Numbered from the stretch's first letter, positions 53,189 to 63,121 are shown. The stretch is DNA of 64,000 nt from Algoriphagus halophilus (GCF_900129785.1 NZ_FSRC01000001.1:682001-746000), one strand, 5' to 3'. Notes: a model not told the origin generated them from the sequence alone. A program made the numbers and translations.

Positions 53189-53737
53189 TTGGAGACGCTA
53201 ACTAGCAACGAATATACACAAGTTATCAGCCGTTGTAAAGAATTATTTCGTAAGAAAACCATTGATTATGGGACGGCTTGGAGGATCTTAAGACTTTCTT
53301 CTATCACCGATCAAATTTTCATCAAAGCCCAGCGAATTCGTTCCATTCAAGAGAAAGGGAGTCAAAAAGTAAATGATCCTATCGTGGATGAGTTTGTGGG
53401 GATTATCAACTATTGCCTCATCGCTTTGCTTCAAATCAGTTTTTCTGAAGACAAGCGGATGGAAATACCTTTTGAGGATCTGGAACCGGTTTATGATAAG
53501 TGGGTCAGTGAGACCAAAGGTTTGTTGGAAAACAAAAACCATGATTATGGAGAGGCTTGGCGGGAAATGAGAGTCAGTTCCATGACTGATATTGTATTAA
53601 TGAAGCTTTTGCGTGTCAAACAAATTGAAGACAACGAGGGCCAAACTTTAGTTTCTGAAGGAATAGAAGCTAATTACCAGGATATGATAAATTACTCAGT
53701 ATTTTGTTTGATTAAACTAGGATATCACCATGATTAA
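53189..53737 (+). CDS. DUF1599 (nucleotide modification-associated) protein with two repeats
   Basis: A 182-residue cytoplasmic protein with a clear internal duplication. Repeat 1 (about 9-83) has KKTIDYGTAWRILRLSSITD and INY; repeat 2 (about 101-178) has NKNHDYGEAWREMRVSSMTD and INY about 94 residues later. The start must be TTG at 53189, since an in-frame stop lies two codons upstream and the next Met is far inside. It is divergent from folP by 16 bases. The family is linked by others to nucleotide modification; the reaction is unknown. It overlaps the next gene by eight bases. Confidence 0.85.
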   Translation: METLTSNEYTQVISRCKELFRKKTIDYGTAWRILRLSSITDQIFIKAQRIRSIQEKGSQKVNDPIVDEFVGIINYCLIALLQISFSEDKRMEIPFEDLEPVYDKWVSETKGLLENKNHDYGEAWREMRVSSMTDIVLMKLLRVKQIEDNEGQTLVSEGIEANYQDMINYSVFCLIKLGYHHD

Positions 53738-54830
53738 AGATGGCTTTCTTTGGGTTCTTCGTCTGTTAGTAGGAGGGCTTTTTATTTTTTCAGGATTAAT
53801 AAAGGTAAATGACCCAGTGGGTACCTCCATTAAACTGGAAGAATATTTTGATGTTTTTTCAAATGATATTGCGGGCTTTTTTGCCGTATTTGAACCATTT
53901 GCTCTTGAAATAGGAGTGTTTTTAGTGGTATTAGAGGTGGCCTTGGGGGTGATGTTGATTTTGGGGGTGAAAAGTAAGTATACAGTTTGGGCATTGGGTC
54001 TCATGATCTTGTTTTTTACATTTCTCACTTTTTATTCAGCTTATTTCAATAAGGTCACTGATTGTGGATGTTTTGGGGATGCTATCAAATTGACACCTTG
54101 GGAATCATTCTACAAGGATATTATCCTGTTGGTCTTGATTACTATATTATTCATTTTTCAAGCAGACTTGCCTAAGAGCTCAGCCAAATGGGCAAATGTA
54201 ACAGTGCTAGTAGTCGTTGTTTCTTCTTTGATTCTATCCATTTTAGCGATTAGGAACCTTCCATTTATAGATTTTAGAGCCTATAAGGTAGGTGTAAATA
54301 TTCCGAAGGCCATGGAGCCTTCAGCTCCTTTGTTGTATTCCTATGTGATGAAGAAAGATGGCCAAACAGTAGTGATGGATCAATATCCTTCCGATGAAAG
54401 CTACGAGTTTGTGGAAATGAACTTGAAGAATCCTGAGAGTCTTCCTAAAATCTCTGATTTTGCTGTTTGGAATGAAAATGGGGACTATTCTTCTGAAATG
54501 TTTGCGGGCAACAAAGTGGTGATTTTAGTGAGTAGTATGCCCAAAATGGATGATTCAAATCTGGAGGAGATCGATGAGTTGGTACAAAGTTTAAATGGCT
54601 CTCCTTTAGAGGTGGTCTTTGTAGCAGCAGCCACGGAGGAAGAGATAACTACTTTGATAAAAGAAAGAGGATGGGGGATCACGGGTCTTCAAGCAGATGC
54701 TACTGTGGTGAAAACAATTATTCGGTCGAATCCCGGAATCATGGTATTAAAAGATGGAGAAGTATTAGGTAAATACCATCATAACAATACCCCTTCTGCG
54801 GAAGAGGTGATTGATCTTTATGTAAAATGA
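53730..54830 (+). CDS. BT_3928-type DoxX/MauE-like membrane protein with C-terminal thioredoxin-like domain
   Basis: A 366-residue protein. The N-terminal four helices (about 5-145) match DoxX/MauE proteins: FSGLIKVNDPVGTSIKL, EVALGVMLILGVKSK and DCGCFGDAIKLTP with a conserved Cys pair. The C-terminal half (about 225-366) is a predicted thioredoxin-like domain (SLPKISDFAVWNENG... VILVSSMPKMDD) without a visible CxxC. Such proteins may help periplasmic disulfide work. It is co-directional with DUF1599 and aroK, with overlapping ends. Confidence 0.87.
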   Translation: MIKDGFLWVLRLLVGGLFIFSGLIKVNDPVGTSIKLEEYFDVFSNDIAGFFAVFEPFALEIGVFLVVLEVALGVMLILGVKSKYTVWALGLMILFFTFLTFYSAYFNKVTDCGCFGDAIKLTPWESFYKDIILLVLITILFIFQADLPKSSAKWANVTVLVVVVSSLILSILAIRNLPFIDFRAYKVGVNIPKAMEPSAPLLYSYVMKKDGQTVVMDQYPSDESYEFVEMNLKNPESLPKISDFAVWNENGDYSSEMFAGNKVVILVSSMPKMDDSNLEEIDELVQSLNGSPLEVVFVAAATEEEITTLIKERGWGITGLQADATVVKTIIRSNPGIMVLKDGEVLGKYHHNNTPSAEEVIDLYVK

Positions 54831-55363
54831 CAAAAGAGCTTAAAGTTGTTTTGGTAGGATTGCCTGGTTCAGGGAAAAGCACCTTTGGAAGGCAACTTGC
54901 TGCGGTGTTGGATTTTCCATACTATGATTTGGATTCATTGATTGAATCAACTTATAAAATGAAAATCCCCGAAATTTTCAAATCTTACGGAGAAGGGCAG
55001 TTTCGGGAATGGGAGACTGAATCATTGAAAAAAATATTGGAGGCCCAAGAATCCTACGTACTAGCTTCTGGAGGAGGATGTCCTTGCTTCAATGACAACA
55101 TGGAGCTGATCAATGAGCATGCAGTTTCTGTATACTTAGATGTGCCGATAGGGGAGATTTCAAATAGGTTAGGAGTATCCAAAATCCAAAACAGGCCTAT
55201 GTTTCAGGATTTAGACCGGGAAGAAATTGTAATGAAGCTAAAAAGCTTACTCACCGATCGGGAATATTTTTATAACCAGGCAAAAATAAAGCTCAGCGGA
55301 GAAGAGTTTTCCGCTGAGCTTCTAATGTCTGAATTGATCAGCTTGTTAAAAACTAAATCCTAG
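54827..55363 (+). CDS. aroK: Shikimate kinase
   Basis: A 178-residue kinase of the aromatic amino acid pathway. Walker A GLPGSGKSTFG is at 11-21, the DLDS motif with D34 and D36 follows, FREWETESL and ASGGGCPCF are the shikimate-binding region, and NRPMFQDLDREEI lies in the lid. It phosphorylates shikimate with ATP in the cytoplasm. The start overlaps the previous stop by four bases, and the last 18 bases overlap the convergent FadL-type gene. Confidence 0.93.
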   Translation: MTKELKVVLVGLPGSGKSTFGRQLAAVLDFPYYDLDSLIESTYKMKIPEIFKSYGEGQFREWETESLKKILEAQESYVLASGGGCPCFNDNMELINEHAVSVYLDVPIGEISNRLGVSKIQNRPMFQDLDREEIVMKLKSLLTDREYFYNQAKIKLSGEEFSAELLMSELISLLKTKS

Positions 55364-56857
55364 GGTTAGCATTCCTGTAAAGATTCTGTTTTCAAGTTCA
55401 GTAACCGGTCCAATGTTATTGTTTTGTCCATCTAACACCTGATAGCTGGAATATAAACCGTTAGCCTTTTGGCTAATCAAGGCCATGTCAATGGTAAACT
55501 TGTTGAATTTGGCTCCAACACCGCCGCTGATTTGATTGGTACTACGGTCAAAGTCTGAATTGGCAATTGGGTCTCCATAAAAAGCATATCCACCTCTTAA
55601 ACGTAAGACATCTAATCGAACTTCAGCTCCCAGCCTATAGTTTAAAGTGCTGGTATAAAGCGTACTGATTACTTGATTGTCAGGTCCCTCGTCAAAATCT
55701 CTACTTTTGATGGTAGAGTTGCTGTAATCGACAAAGTCCACATCTGCAGAAATAAATCCATTTTTTCCTAAGAAGAAGGTAGCTCCTGCTCCGATCTTTA
55801 AAGGAGTGTTTAGGTTGTAAGATCCTAAAATATAATCTGACAATGCATCTACTTCTCCCAAGACAATGTCTTCAGGCTCATATTCGTAGTTGTCATAGTT
55901 GGCGTACATACTCGCTTCATATTCCTCATTTAAGGCATACCAGGTAGGTGTTTGGAAGGTGAACCCTAGGTTCAAGTAGTCAATGGGTTTATAAATCAAT
56001 CCAAGATTTAGGTTGATTCCAGAACCGTTGATATAAAGCCTTTCGGTCAGTGAGGAGTTAATTAATGGTCCATCAGGGAATTCTTCATTGTAAGTTTTAA
56101 TGGAGGTAAAATTCAAGTTCCTTATTCCTAGAGAACCGCCCACAAATACCTTATGATTAAAATTAGCGCCATAACTGAAGGATATTTGGTTGGAGCTTCC
56201 TTCTTGTCTGATGTTCTCATCTTGAAAAGGAAAGCCAGTTACAAAAGAATCATAGGTACTAGGGTCATTAATTACATTTCCATCCTCATCAAAAAACACA
56301 GGATTGATTTGATAGGTAGAATATGCCAAGCCTGTCAATCCAAAGGATTCAATTTGACTTTCACGGATTCCATTTGCATCCTGTAAGTAAAAATCAATGA
56401 TAGAAGTATTCCCTAGTTGATCAGAAAAGAATCCATATTCTGTATTGAAATTGGCGATTCTTTGAATGCTGATGCCGAATGCCCCTCCTTTAAATGCTCC
56501 TCTACTTAAGCCTTCTTTTGGATTGGCCATTACATAACTAAGGTTCGGGAGATTGAAATTCGTGGTGTTATAGGATTTTTGTTGATTTAAATAATTGGTA
56601 TTGACTTTCCAGTCAGAGTATCCTAATGAGATACTTGCTTCTGAAGTTCTGAAAAATCCTAAACCTGCGGGGTTACCAGCAATGTTGGACACATCTCCTC
56701 CAAGAGACCACTGTGTTCCTCCAATAGCCATTACTCTGGATGAACCTGCTGGTTTAACATGGCTGAATCTATATGCATCCTCATAATATCCACTTTGCCC
56801 AAAAGCTAAATTGGATGTAAATAATACGACAAAGAAAATAAAGGGAGTTAGCCTCAT
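55346..56857 (-). CDS. OmpP1/FadL/TodX-type outer-membrane transporter
   Basis: A 503-residue protein with a signal peptide (to about residue 20, FGQ). The start of the mature part (YYEDAYRFSHVKPAGSSRVMAIGGTQ) and GDVSNIAGNPAGLGFF are the N-terminal hatch of FadL-like barrels. The remainder is regular antiparallel beta-strands ending in aromatic F (TGMLTLGFSF). Such proteins carry hydrophobic compounds across the outer membrane. The substrate is not known. It is convergent with aroK and is followed upstream by the Arg/Ser-rich lipoprotein gene. Confidence 0.9.
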   Translation of the reverse strand: MRLTPFIFFVVLFTSNLAFGQSGYYEDAYRFSHVKPAGSSRVMAIGGTQWSLGGDVSNIAGNPAGLGFFRTSEASISLGYSDWKVNTNYLNQQKSYNTTNFNLPNLSYVMANPKEGLSRGAFKGGAFGISIQRIANFNTEYGFFSDQLGNTSIIDFYLQDANGIRESQIESFGLTGLAYSTYQINPVFFDEDGNVINDPSTYDSFVTGFPFQDENIRQEGSSNQISFSYGANFNHKVFVGGSLGIRNLNFTSIKTYNEEFPDGPLINSSLTERLYINGSGINLNLGLIYKPIDYLNLGFTFQTPTWYALNEEYEASMYANYDNYEYEPEDIVLGEVDALSDYILGSYNLNTPLKIGAGATFFLGKNGFISADVDFVDYSNSTIKSRDFDEGPDNQVISTLYTSTLNYRLGAEVRLDVLRLRGGYAFYGDPIANSDFDRSTNQISGGVGAKFNKFTIDMALISQKANGLYSSYQVLDGQNNNIGPVTELENRIFTGMLTLGFSF

Positions 56858-56916
56858 TGAATCAATAATTTGTTTTATAGATAACGGATGGGGTAATAAA
56901 TTGTGACATTTTGGTC

Positions 56917-56945
56917 AAAAAAAAAGGGGAATTAATTTCCCCTTC
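56917..56945 (-). terminator. Terminator of the Arg/Ser-rich lipoprotein gene
   Basis: On the minus strand, GGGGAA and TTCCCC pair around a short loop containing the stop codon, followed by nine T. Confidence 0.75.
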
Positions 56946-58287
56946 CTCCTCTGGATGATGATCCACGGGAGACACTGCCTCCGCTGCTTCTCGAACCTCC
57001 AGTGCTAATTCCGCTACCTGAACTTCTGCTTGGAGTGCTAAAAGTTCTAGTATTTGTATTTCTAGATGGTGAAGACATTCTTGAAGGAGAGGTTCTATAA
57101 GATGGAGTTCTACCTGCAGGAATATTGCTTCTATTGTAGGAAGGACTAGCTGATCTATTGTAAGAAGGGCTAGTGCTTCTATATGTTCTTGAATTTCTAC
57201 TTGGGCTGTTATAATAAGGATTAGAAGATCTAGAATTGGTTCCAGAATAACTTGGTCTTGCTGAAGGCATTGCACTTCTAGACCTTGTAGCACTTCTGGT
57301 AACTGCTGGAGAACTTACATTTCTAGTGGTTCCTACCCTCGTTCTACCATTGGTGTAGTAATCATTTTTAGAGCTGCTAAATTGTCTGGAAGCAGATCTG
57401 GTGTTATTTCCTGAAACTAAACTTCTATTGGTAGGAGAATTGATTGCCTCTCTTCTTGCTTGTGCTCTTGAAGTGCTAGGAAGAATTGCAGAGCTTCTGG
57501 ATCTTGAATTAGCAGTTGCTAAACCAGCTCCTCTGGTTCCTCTAGAACCTCTCACTACTCTTCTATCCCCGTATTCACTACCAGGTAAGATGTAAATAGG
57601 TCTATTGTAACCATATCCTGGGAAACCATATCCTGGATATCCATAAACTGGATAACCAAATCCATACATCGGATAACCAAATCCTGGATAACCCCAACCA
57701 AGACCTAAACTAGGACCCCAGCCCCACATGGAGCCAAATCCAAATCCGATTCCAAAACCTAAGCTAAATCCTGGTCTGAATCCATAGGATGGAAACATTC
57801 CCGGCATGTAGAATGGATCATAGAATCCCATTCCCCAGGGACTAAATCCTCCCATGAAGCCAAGGTTAAAAGAAATAGATGGATTGAAACCTGATCCAAA
57901 GGATGAGGTATTTGAATTATTTACTCTAAAATCATCGTAGGCATTAATATCACCTTCTCCGGCGGAAGCAATTCCTTCGTCAAAATAAACCATGTCATTG
58001 GATGCAGTATCCTCTGTTGCAGAATATCTCGCGATATACTCAGGGTTTACATTTCGAGTACTGAAATTTTCACCTTGATAGGTTTCGGTATTTAGAGAAC
58101 CTAAACTTTCAAAAGACTCAGGATTATTGTTCTGCACAGCGAATTCAGTCGCAATTCTTGCGTCTGAAGCCATGAAATACAAATTATCCTGTTCTCCTCC
58201 AGTACTTGCTAGTCTATTTGTACTACAAGCACTGATCGCAAAGGCTCCCAGAATTACAGATGATGTTAATAATGAAATTTTCTTCAT
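56932..58287 (-). CDS. Low-complexity Arg/Ser-rich lipoprotein
   Basis: A 451-residue lipoprotein (signal to Cys21 in FAISACSTN). Residues about 25-130 are mixed acidic, 140-235 are Gly/Phe/Tyr/Pro-rich with repeats of the type GYPGYGFPGYGY, and 245-451 are Ser/Arg/Asn-rich with many SPSYNRS-type units and a final GGRGN. It is mostly predicted to be disordered. No family is recognised. The low-complexity DNA explains open frames on other frames here. It is divergent from proS across 122 bases. Confidence 0.8.
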   Translation of the reverse strand: MKKISLLTSSVILGAFAISACSTNRLASTGGEQDNLYFMASDARIATEFAVQNNNPESFESLGSLNTETYQGENFSTRNVNPEYIARYSATEDTASNDMVYFDEGIASAGEGDINAYDDFRVNNSNTSSFGSGFNPSISFNLGFMGGFSPWGMGFYDPFYMPGMFPSYGFRPGFSLGFGIGFGFGSMWGWGPSLGLGWGYPGFGYPMYGFGYPVYGYPGYGFPGYGYNRPIYILPGSEYGDRRVVRGSRGTRGAGLATANSRSRSSAILPSTSRAQARREAINSPTNRSLVSGNNTRSASRQFSSSKNDYYTNGRTRVGTTRNVSSPAVTRSATRSRSAMPSARPSYSGTNSRSSNPYYNSPSRNSRTYRSTSPSYNRSASPSYNRSNIPAGRTPSYRTSPSRMSSPSRNTNTRTFSTPSRSSGSGISTGGSRSSGGSVSRGSSSRGGRGN

Positions 58288-58409
58288 GGTCGAAGTTAGA
58301 TTGTTACTTTCTTATACGGTCTTAAAAGTGAAGGGTTATACTTTTTACTTTATATTTGCCATGCTCAATTTAGCAAAATTAAGGACAAAAAGTATCTGAA
58401 TCAATTATA

Positions 58410-59891
58410 ATGAGTAAAGGACTACCTAAGAGAAGTGAAGATTATTCACTTTGGTACAACGAATTAGTTAAAAAAGCTGACTTGGCAGAGAATTCTGCAG
58501 TAAGGGGCTGTATGGTAATCAAACCTTATGGCTATTCTATTTGGGAGAAAATGCAGGCTGAATTGGATCGAATGTTCAAAGAAACTGGACATACCAATGC
58601 CTATTTCCCATTATTTATCCCGAAATCTTATTTGAGTAAAGAAGCCAGCCACGTAGAAGGTTTTGCCAAGGAATGCGCTGTCGTAACCCACTATAGATTA
58701 AAGAATGCGGAAGATGGTAGTGGTGTGATTGTGGATCCAGAAGCGAAGTTGGAAGAAGAACTGATCGTTAGACCTACTTCTGAAACCGTGATTTGGAGTA
58801 CCTATAAAAATTGGATACAGTCTTACCGTGATTTACCTCTGTTAGTGAATCAGTGGGCCAATGTGGTAAGATGGGAAATGAGGACTCGATTATTCTTAAG
58901 GACAGCAGAGTTTTTATGGCAAGAAGGACATACCGCACATGCCACCGCGGAAGAAGCAAAAGCCGAAACCATGCAGATGATGAATGTGTATGCACAATTC
59001 GCAGAGGAATTTATGGCACTACCAGTGGTGAGAGGAAGAAAATCTGCGAATGAACGATTTGCTGGTGCAGATGATACTCTTTGTATTGAAGCGATGATGC
59101 AGGACGGAAAGGCATTGCAAGCAGGAACCTCCCATTTCCTGGGACAAAACTTTGCGAAAGCTTTTGATGTGAAATTTGCTACCAAAGAAGGTGGGTTGGA
59201 ATATGTGTGGGGAACTTCCTGGGGGGTAAGTACTCGATTAATGGGAGCATTGATCATGGCGCATTCTGATGACAACGGATTGGTGTTGCCTCCAAAATTG
59301 GCTCCAATCCAAGTGGTGATTATTCCAATCTATAGAAAAGACGAGGAATTCGAAGCGATTTCGGAAAAGGCCAATGAAATCATGGCTGAGTTGAGAAAAG
59401 CAGGGATTTCTGTGAAGTATGATCATAGAGATACGCATAAGCCAGGCTTTAAATTTGCCGAATACGAATTAAAAGGGGTTCCTTTAAGAATTGCCATCGG
59501 GCCTAGAGATTTGGAAAACGGAACGATTGAAATTGCCCGTAGGGATAATTTGACCAAATCACAATTTGAATTGGCATCTCAACCTATAGCTGAGAAAATC
59601 GGGGGAATGTTAGAAGAAATTCAAGAATCTATTTATTCCAAAGCTTATAAATTCAGGGAAGAAAAAACGACTGAAGTAAATTCTTGGGAAGAATTTAAAG
59701 AAGTATTGGAGAATAAAGGAGGATTTGTTTCTGCCCATTGGGATGGAACTCCAGAGACCGAAGATAAAATTAAAGAATTGACCAAGGCGACTATTAGGTG
59801 TATTCCTTTAAATAGGAAAGAGGAGGCCGGAACCTGTGTGTTGACAGGAAAGCCTTCTGAAGGTAGAGTATATTTCGCCAAAGCTTATTAA
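58410..59891 (+). CDS. proS: Prolyl-tRNA synthetase
   Basis: A 493-residue class II synthetase of the archaeal/eukaryal (ProS type 3) architecture, without the bacterial editing insert. Motif 2 region [18 protein letters not shown] and motif 3 region [18 protein letters not shown] are present, plus an anticodon-binding domain ([19 protein letters not shown]) and a C-terminal end [18 protein letters not shown]. It charges tRNA-Pro. It is divergent from the lipoprotein gene and closed by a terminator. Confidence 0.96.
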   Translation: MSKGLPKRSEDYSLWYNELVKKADLAENSAVRGCMVIKPYGYSIWEKMQAELDRMFKETGHTNAYFPLFIPKSYLSKEASHVEGFAKECAVVTHYRLKNAEDGSGVIVDPEAKLEEELIVRPTSETVIWSTYKNWIQSYRDLPLLVNQWANVVRWEMRTRLFLRTAEFLWQEGHTAHATAEEAKAETMQMMNVYAQFAEEFMALPVVRGRKSANERFAGADDTLCIEAMMQDGKALQAGTSHFLGQNFAKAFDVKFATKEGGLEYVWGTSWGVSTRLMGALIMAHSDDNGLVLPPKLAPIQVVIIPIYRKDEEFEAISEKANEIMAELRKAGISVKYDHRDTHKPGFKFAEYELKGVPLRIAIGPRDLENGTIEIARRDNLTKSQFELASQPIAEKIGGMLEEIQESIYSKAYKFREEKTTEVNSWEEFKEVLENKGGFVSAHWDGTPETEDKIKELTKATIRCIPLNRKEEAGTCVLTGKPSEGRVYFAKAY

Positions 59892-59895
59892 TGAG

Positions 59896-59921
59896 AAACC
59901 CGGAATTTTCCGGGTTTTTTT
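59896..59921 (+). terminator. Rho-independent terminator after proS
   Basis: AAACCCGGAA and TTCCGGGTTT form a stem, followed by a T-run. Confidence 0.85.
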
Positions 59922-59980
59922 ATGTTAATTGACTACTCTAATCAGGATTCTCGTATTTTAGGATTCTAGTTCAGCACGTG

Positions 59981-60445
59981 ATGACAATACTAATTTTATC
60001 CACTTTACTACTAATAGGCTTAATCTTGATGGTTGCGGAAGTCCTATTTGTTCCCGGTACTACCGTGGTAGGTGTATTTGGGCTGATTGTAAGTGCTGCA
60101 GGAATTATTTATGCATTCGTATCTTTTGATGCTGGGACGGCATGGTGGATCTCAGGAATTGCTGTGATTTTAAATTTACTGGCTATTGTATACAGCTTTA
60201 GATCAGGAGTATGGAACAAATTTTCTCTTAAAACAACCAACCAAGGGCGTGCTTTTGACGGAAGGACTGAAGGATTACAAGTAGGAATGCCAGGAAAAGC
60301 GATTTCAGATTTGAAACCTTTTGGAAAAGCATCTTTTGGAGTAGAAGAGAAAGTTTATGAAGTGAAATCTGAGTCTGGTTTTATTGAAGTAGGCAAAGTG
60401 ATCACCATTATAAAAATTGAAAACAATCAAATTTTAGTTAAATAA
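59981..60445 (+). CDS. NfeD-like membrane protein
   Basis: A 154-residue protein from the ATG at 59981 (a GTG directly before it opens the frame at 59978). Three hydrophobic segments in the first 75 residues precede an OB-like C-terminal domain ([19 protein letters not shown]...[19 protein letters not shown]). NfeD proteins accompany flotillin- or stomatin-type proteins. Here floA follows after one base, which supports a membrane microdomain role. It is the short form without the N-terminal ClpP-like protease domain. Confidence 0.92.
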   Translation: MTILILSTLLLIGLILMVAEVLFVPGTTVVGVFGLIVSAAGIIYAFVSFDAGTAWWISGIAVILNLLAIVYSFRSGVWNKFSLKTTNQGRAFDGRTEGLQVGMPGKAISDLKPFGKASFGVEEKVYEVKSESGFIEVGKVITIIKIENNQILVK

Positions 60446-60446
60446 C

Positions 60447-61454
60447 ATGGATCCAAATAGCTCATTGTTTATCCTGGTTGCTGCGGTAGCAGGAATCATT
60501 TTACTTTTCATCTTTCTTTATTTTGTACCGGTTAATCTTTGGATTACTGCTCAGTTCTCCAACGTTCGAGTGGGGTTACTAGAGCTAGTTGGAATGAGAA
60601 TTAGAAAAGTACCACCAAGTGTAGTGGTGAATTCTTTGATTACTGCAACGAAAGCCGGTCTGGAACTTACCACCAATGATTTGGAAACGCATTTCTTAGC
60701 CGGCGGGAATGTGCCAAATGTCATAAGAGCCTTAATTTCCGCGGATAAAGCCAATATCAATCTATCTTTTAAACAGGCAACCGCGATTGACTTGGCTGGA
60801 AGGGATGTTTTCGAAGCCGTTCAGATTTCCGTGAATCCCAAAGTGATCAATACTCCAAATGTAGCTGCTGTGGCTGCAGATGGGATTCAACTGATCGCAA
60901 AAGCAAGGGTGACTGTTCGTGCCAATATTGCGCAATTGGTAGGTGGTGCAGGAGAGGAGACCATTTTGGCAAGGGTAGGGGAAGGGATTGTAACTTCCAT
61001 AGGATCTGCCTCCAATCATAAAAGTGTATTGGAAAATCCTGATAAAATTTCCAAGCTGGTTTTAGAGAGAGGTTTGGATGCAGGAACCGCCTTTGAAATC
61101 CTTTCCATTGATATTGCTGATATTGACGTAGGAACCAACATTGGGGCGAAACTTCAAATCGATCAGGCATCTGCAGACTTAAAGGTAGCGGAAGCAAAAG
61201 CAGAAGAAAGAAGAGCTATGGCGGTAGCTTTGGAGCAAGAGATGAAAGCCAAAAATGTGGAAATGCGTGCGAAAGTAGTGGAAGCAGAAGCAGAGGTGCC
61301 AAAGGCTTTAGCAGAAGCTTTCAGAAGTGGTCAATTGGGGGTAATGGACTATTACCGCATGGAAAATATTAAATCAGATACTTCCATGAGAGATTCCATC
61401 GCCAAATCAGATACTGACTCAAAAGATTCTGGAAAAGGGAAATCTGATAAATAG
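60447..61454 (+). CDS. floA: Flotillin-like protein FloA
   Basis: A 335-residue membrane scaffold protein. One hydrophobic N-terminal stretch (about 8-35) is followed by the SPFH-like domain ([56 protein letters not shown]) and a coiled coil of [20 protein letters not shown] type at 245-290. It organises functional membrane domains in bacteria. The NfeD-FloA pair is conserved. The C-terminal Asp/Ser/Lys tail is unusual only in composition. Confidence 0.95.
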   Translation: MDPNSSLFILVAAVAGIILLFIFLYFVPVNLWITAQFSNVRVGLLELVGMRIRKVPPSVVVNSLITATKAGLELTTNDLETHFLAGGNVPNVIRALISADKANINLSFKQATAIDLAGRDVFEAVQISVNPKVINTPNVAAVAADGIQLIAKARVTVRANIAQLVGGAGEETILARVGEGIVTSIGSASNHKSVLENPDKISKLVLERGLDAGTAFEILSIDIADIDVGTNIGAKLQIDQASADLKVAEAKAEERRAMAVALEQEMKAKNVEMRAKVVEAEAEVPKALAEAFRSGQLGVMDYYRMENIKSDTSMRDSIAKSDTDSKDSGKGKSDK

Positions 61455-61470
61455 AATTCCCTATAAAGTA

Positions 61471-61506
61471 AAAGCCCCAATGAATTTTTTTCATTGGGGC
61501 TTTTTG
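61471..61506. terminator. Bidirectional terminator between floA and the WG-repeat gene
   Basis: AAAAGCCCCAATGAA and TTCATTGGGGCTTTT form a long perfect stem with A- and T-runs on both sides, so it can end transcripts from either direction. Confidence 0.88.
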
Positions 61507-61519
61507 CTTTTTTGGAACA

Positions 61520-63082
61520 CTACTTTTTGCTTTTTTTCTTCCCACTTGTTTCCGGCTCAATGACCAACACTGGTTCATAGAGGTTTTTAGTCAAGATTTT
61601 TCCGCTTCCGGAATCAATCAATACATCTTCAAAAGCCAATGGGAGGAGAACCTCTCCTGAGTCTGATAGCAGTCCAGTTTTTCCATCTTTTTGAACCACG
61701 ATTAAGTCCCTTTGAGCACGATGTACACGATCAAATTCAATTGGGATTAATTCTTTGCCAGCTGGATCCAGAATACCTGATTTATTTGCTTTTTCTACAA
61801 TGAAATATCCGTCATTGGTTCGAAGAACCTGATCGAAGGCTTCTTGATTGACTACCTCACCAAGAGCATTCAAGAGATAGAATTGATCCTTGGATCTAGC
61901 AATGGAAAAACCTTTCTTGAATGGCTTTATTTCATCCCAAGATGTATTTCCTAAAACTTCTCCGTTTGCTTTTATGATCCCCCATTTTCCTCCTTTCTTA
62001 AATCCTGCCAAGGATTCTGAAAATAGGGTCAAGTCTTCATATTGCGGTTGAATGATCCATTCCCCCATAGAGTTCACAAAGCCAACAGAACCTTCTTTCA
62101 AAGCTGGAAAAAGTCCGTTCGATCCCATTTGTATTCTTTCTAATGGAGCATTGGGTCGAACTAGCCATCCTCCTTTGCCTAGCAAACCTAAATTGCCATC
62201 TCTGAATCTAATATTGTAGAGGTCCTCGCCAATTCTTGTTACTTCTTCCATACCCACGGCATCCAACAGAATTCCGCCCTCTTTCATGACCCTGCGAAGC
62301 TTCCCATGGATGTATTCGAGCATCAATCCATCTTCTAAAGTGATTCTATGATAGGAGTTATACCGAACATTGGCTTTCATGTCATTACCTTCAATCAATA
62401 AAAATTGATTGTCCTCAAAACCAAAATAGAAATTCCCTTTGTTGTGCTTCAGTTCATCAATTACCGGGTCAAGTACATAATCGCCTTCCCGGTTGATTAA
62501 TCCATATCCTGTATCTTCTTTTGCCAGAAGGAAGTCCCCTTCGGATTCTTCCAATAACTGAAATGATTTTTGGCCTGCATTGGATAAAGGGATAAAATAT
62601 TCGTCTCCGATTTGGGTAACGAGCATCCCTGTTTTTGTGAAAAAAGCCTGATCCAACCTGCCCAGAGGGGTAGTTTTTCCATTACCTCGTTCAAAAACCC
62701 AGTACTTATTTCCTTTTCTTGCCAGCAATAAGTTGAAGTAAGTTTGAATTTCGTCATATTCTAAAGGAAGTACTTGCTGACCGTATTCATGAAAAGCACC
62801 TATCCCATTGGGCCCTTTTACCAAAATCCATGGTTCAAGGTATTGGTATACTTCGGTTCCCTGCAGAGAAACAGCAGGAGTGAGATCGGCTGATAATAAA
62901 CTTAAAACAGAGTCTTTTTTACCAATCCTGACGGTCTCACTCAACAGTTCCACCTGATCGTAAAGGAGTCTTTTTTGCAATCTGTACTCATCATCATACA
63001 CCTCCCAAGTTTGGGAAAAGGTAGATTGCCTGGAGCAAATTGTGATAATAAATAAAACGATTACAAACTTGATTGCTTTCAT
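61520..63082 (-). CDS. WG-repeat exported protein
   Basis: A 520-residue protein with a signal peptide (about 1-22). WG-type repeats are visible across the whole length, for example GYGLINREGDYVLDPVIDEL, GSVGFVNSMGEWIIQPQYED, KWGIIKANGEVLG and KTGLLSDSGEVLLPLAFED. The repeats form a beta-rich solenoid or propeller, thought to bind proteins or ligands. The end is a Lys-rich tail. It converges with floA through a bidirectional terminator and lies downstream of hemA on the same strand. Function is unknown. Confidence 0.87.
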   Translation of the reverse strand: MKAIKFVIVLFIITICSRQSTFSQTWEVYDDEYRLQKRLLYDQVELLSETVRIGKKDSVLSLLSADLTPAVSLQGTEVYQYLEPWILVKGPNGIGAFHEYGQQVLPLEYDEIQTYFNLLLARKGNKYWVFERGNGKTTPLGRLDQAFFTKTGMLVTQIGDEYFIPLSNAGQKSFQLLEESEGDFLLAKEDTGYGLINREGDYVLDPVIDELKHNKGNFYFGFEDNQFLLIEGNDMKANVRYNSYHRITLEDGLMLEYIHGKLRRVMKEGGILLDAVGMEEVTRIGEDLYNIRFRDGNLGLLGKGGWLVRPNAPLERIQMGSNGLFPALKEGSVGFVNSMGEWIIQPQYEDLTLFSESLAGFKKGGKWGIIKANGEVLGNTSWDEIKPFKKGFSIARSKDQFYLLNALGEVVNQEAFDQVLRTNDGYFIVEKANKSGILDPAGKELIPIEFDRVHRAQRDLIVVQKDGKTGLLSDSGEVLLPLAFEDVLIDSGSGKILTKNLYEPVLVIEPETSGKKKSKK

Positions 63083-63121
63083 TTGTTATGGAGCAGAATT
63101 TTTGAATAGGGCTCAAATATA

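Noticed and set aside
57000-57260. Short tandem-like repeats suggesting a CRISPR array
   Set aside because: The repeats are irregular, encode SPSYNRS-type protein units in frame, and have no spacers of constant length.
56862-57293. Open frame of 143 codons on the minus strand, Leu/Glu-rich
   Set aside because: It is the out-of-frame reading of the Ser/Arg-rich lipoprotein gene; low-complexity DNA lacks stops in the other frame. No start context or family.
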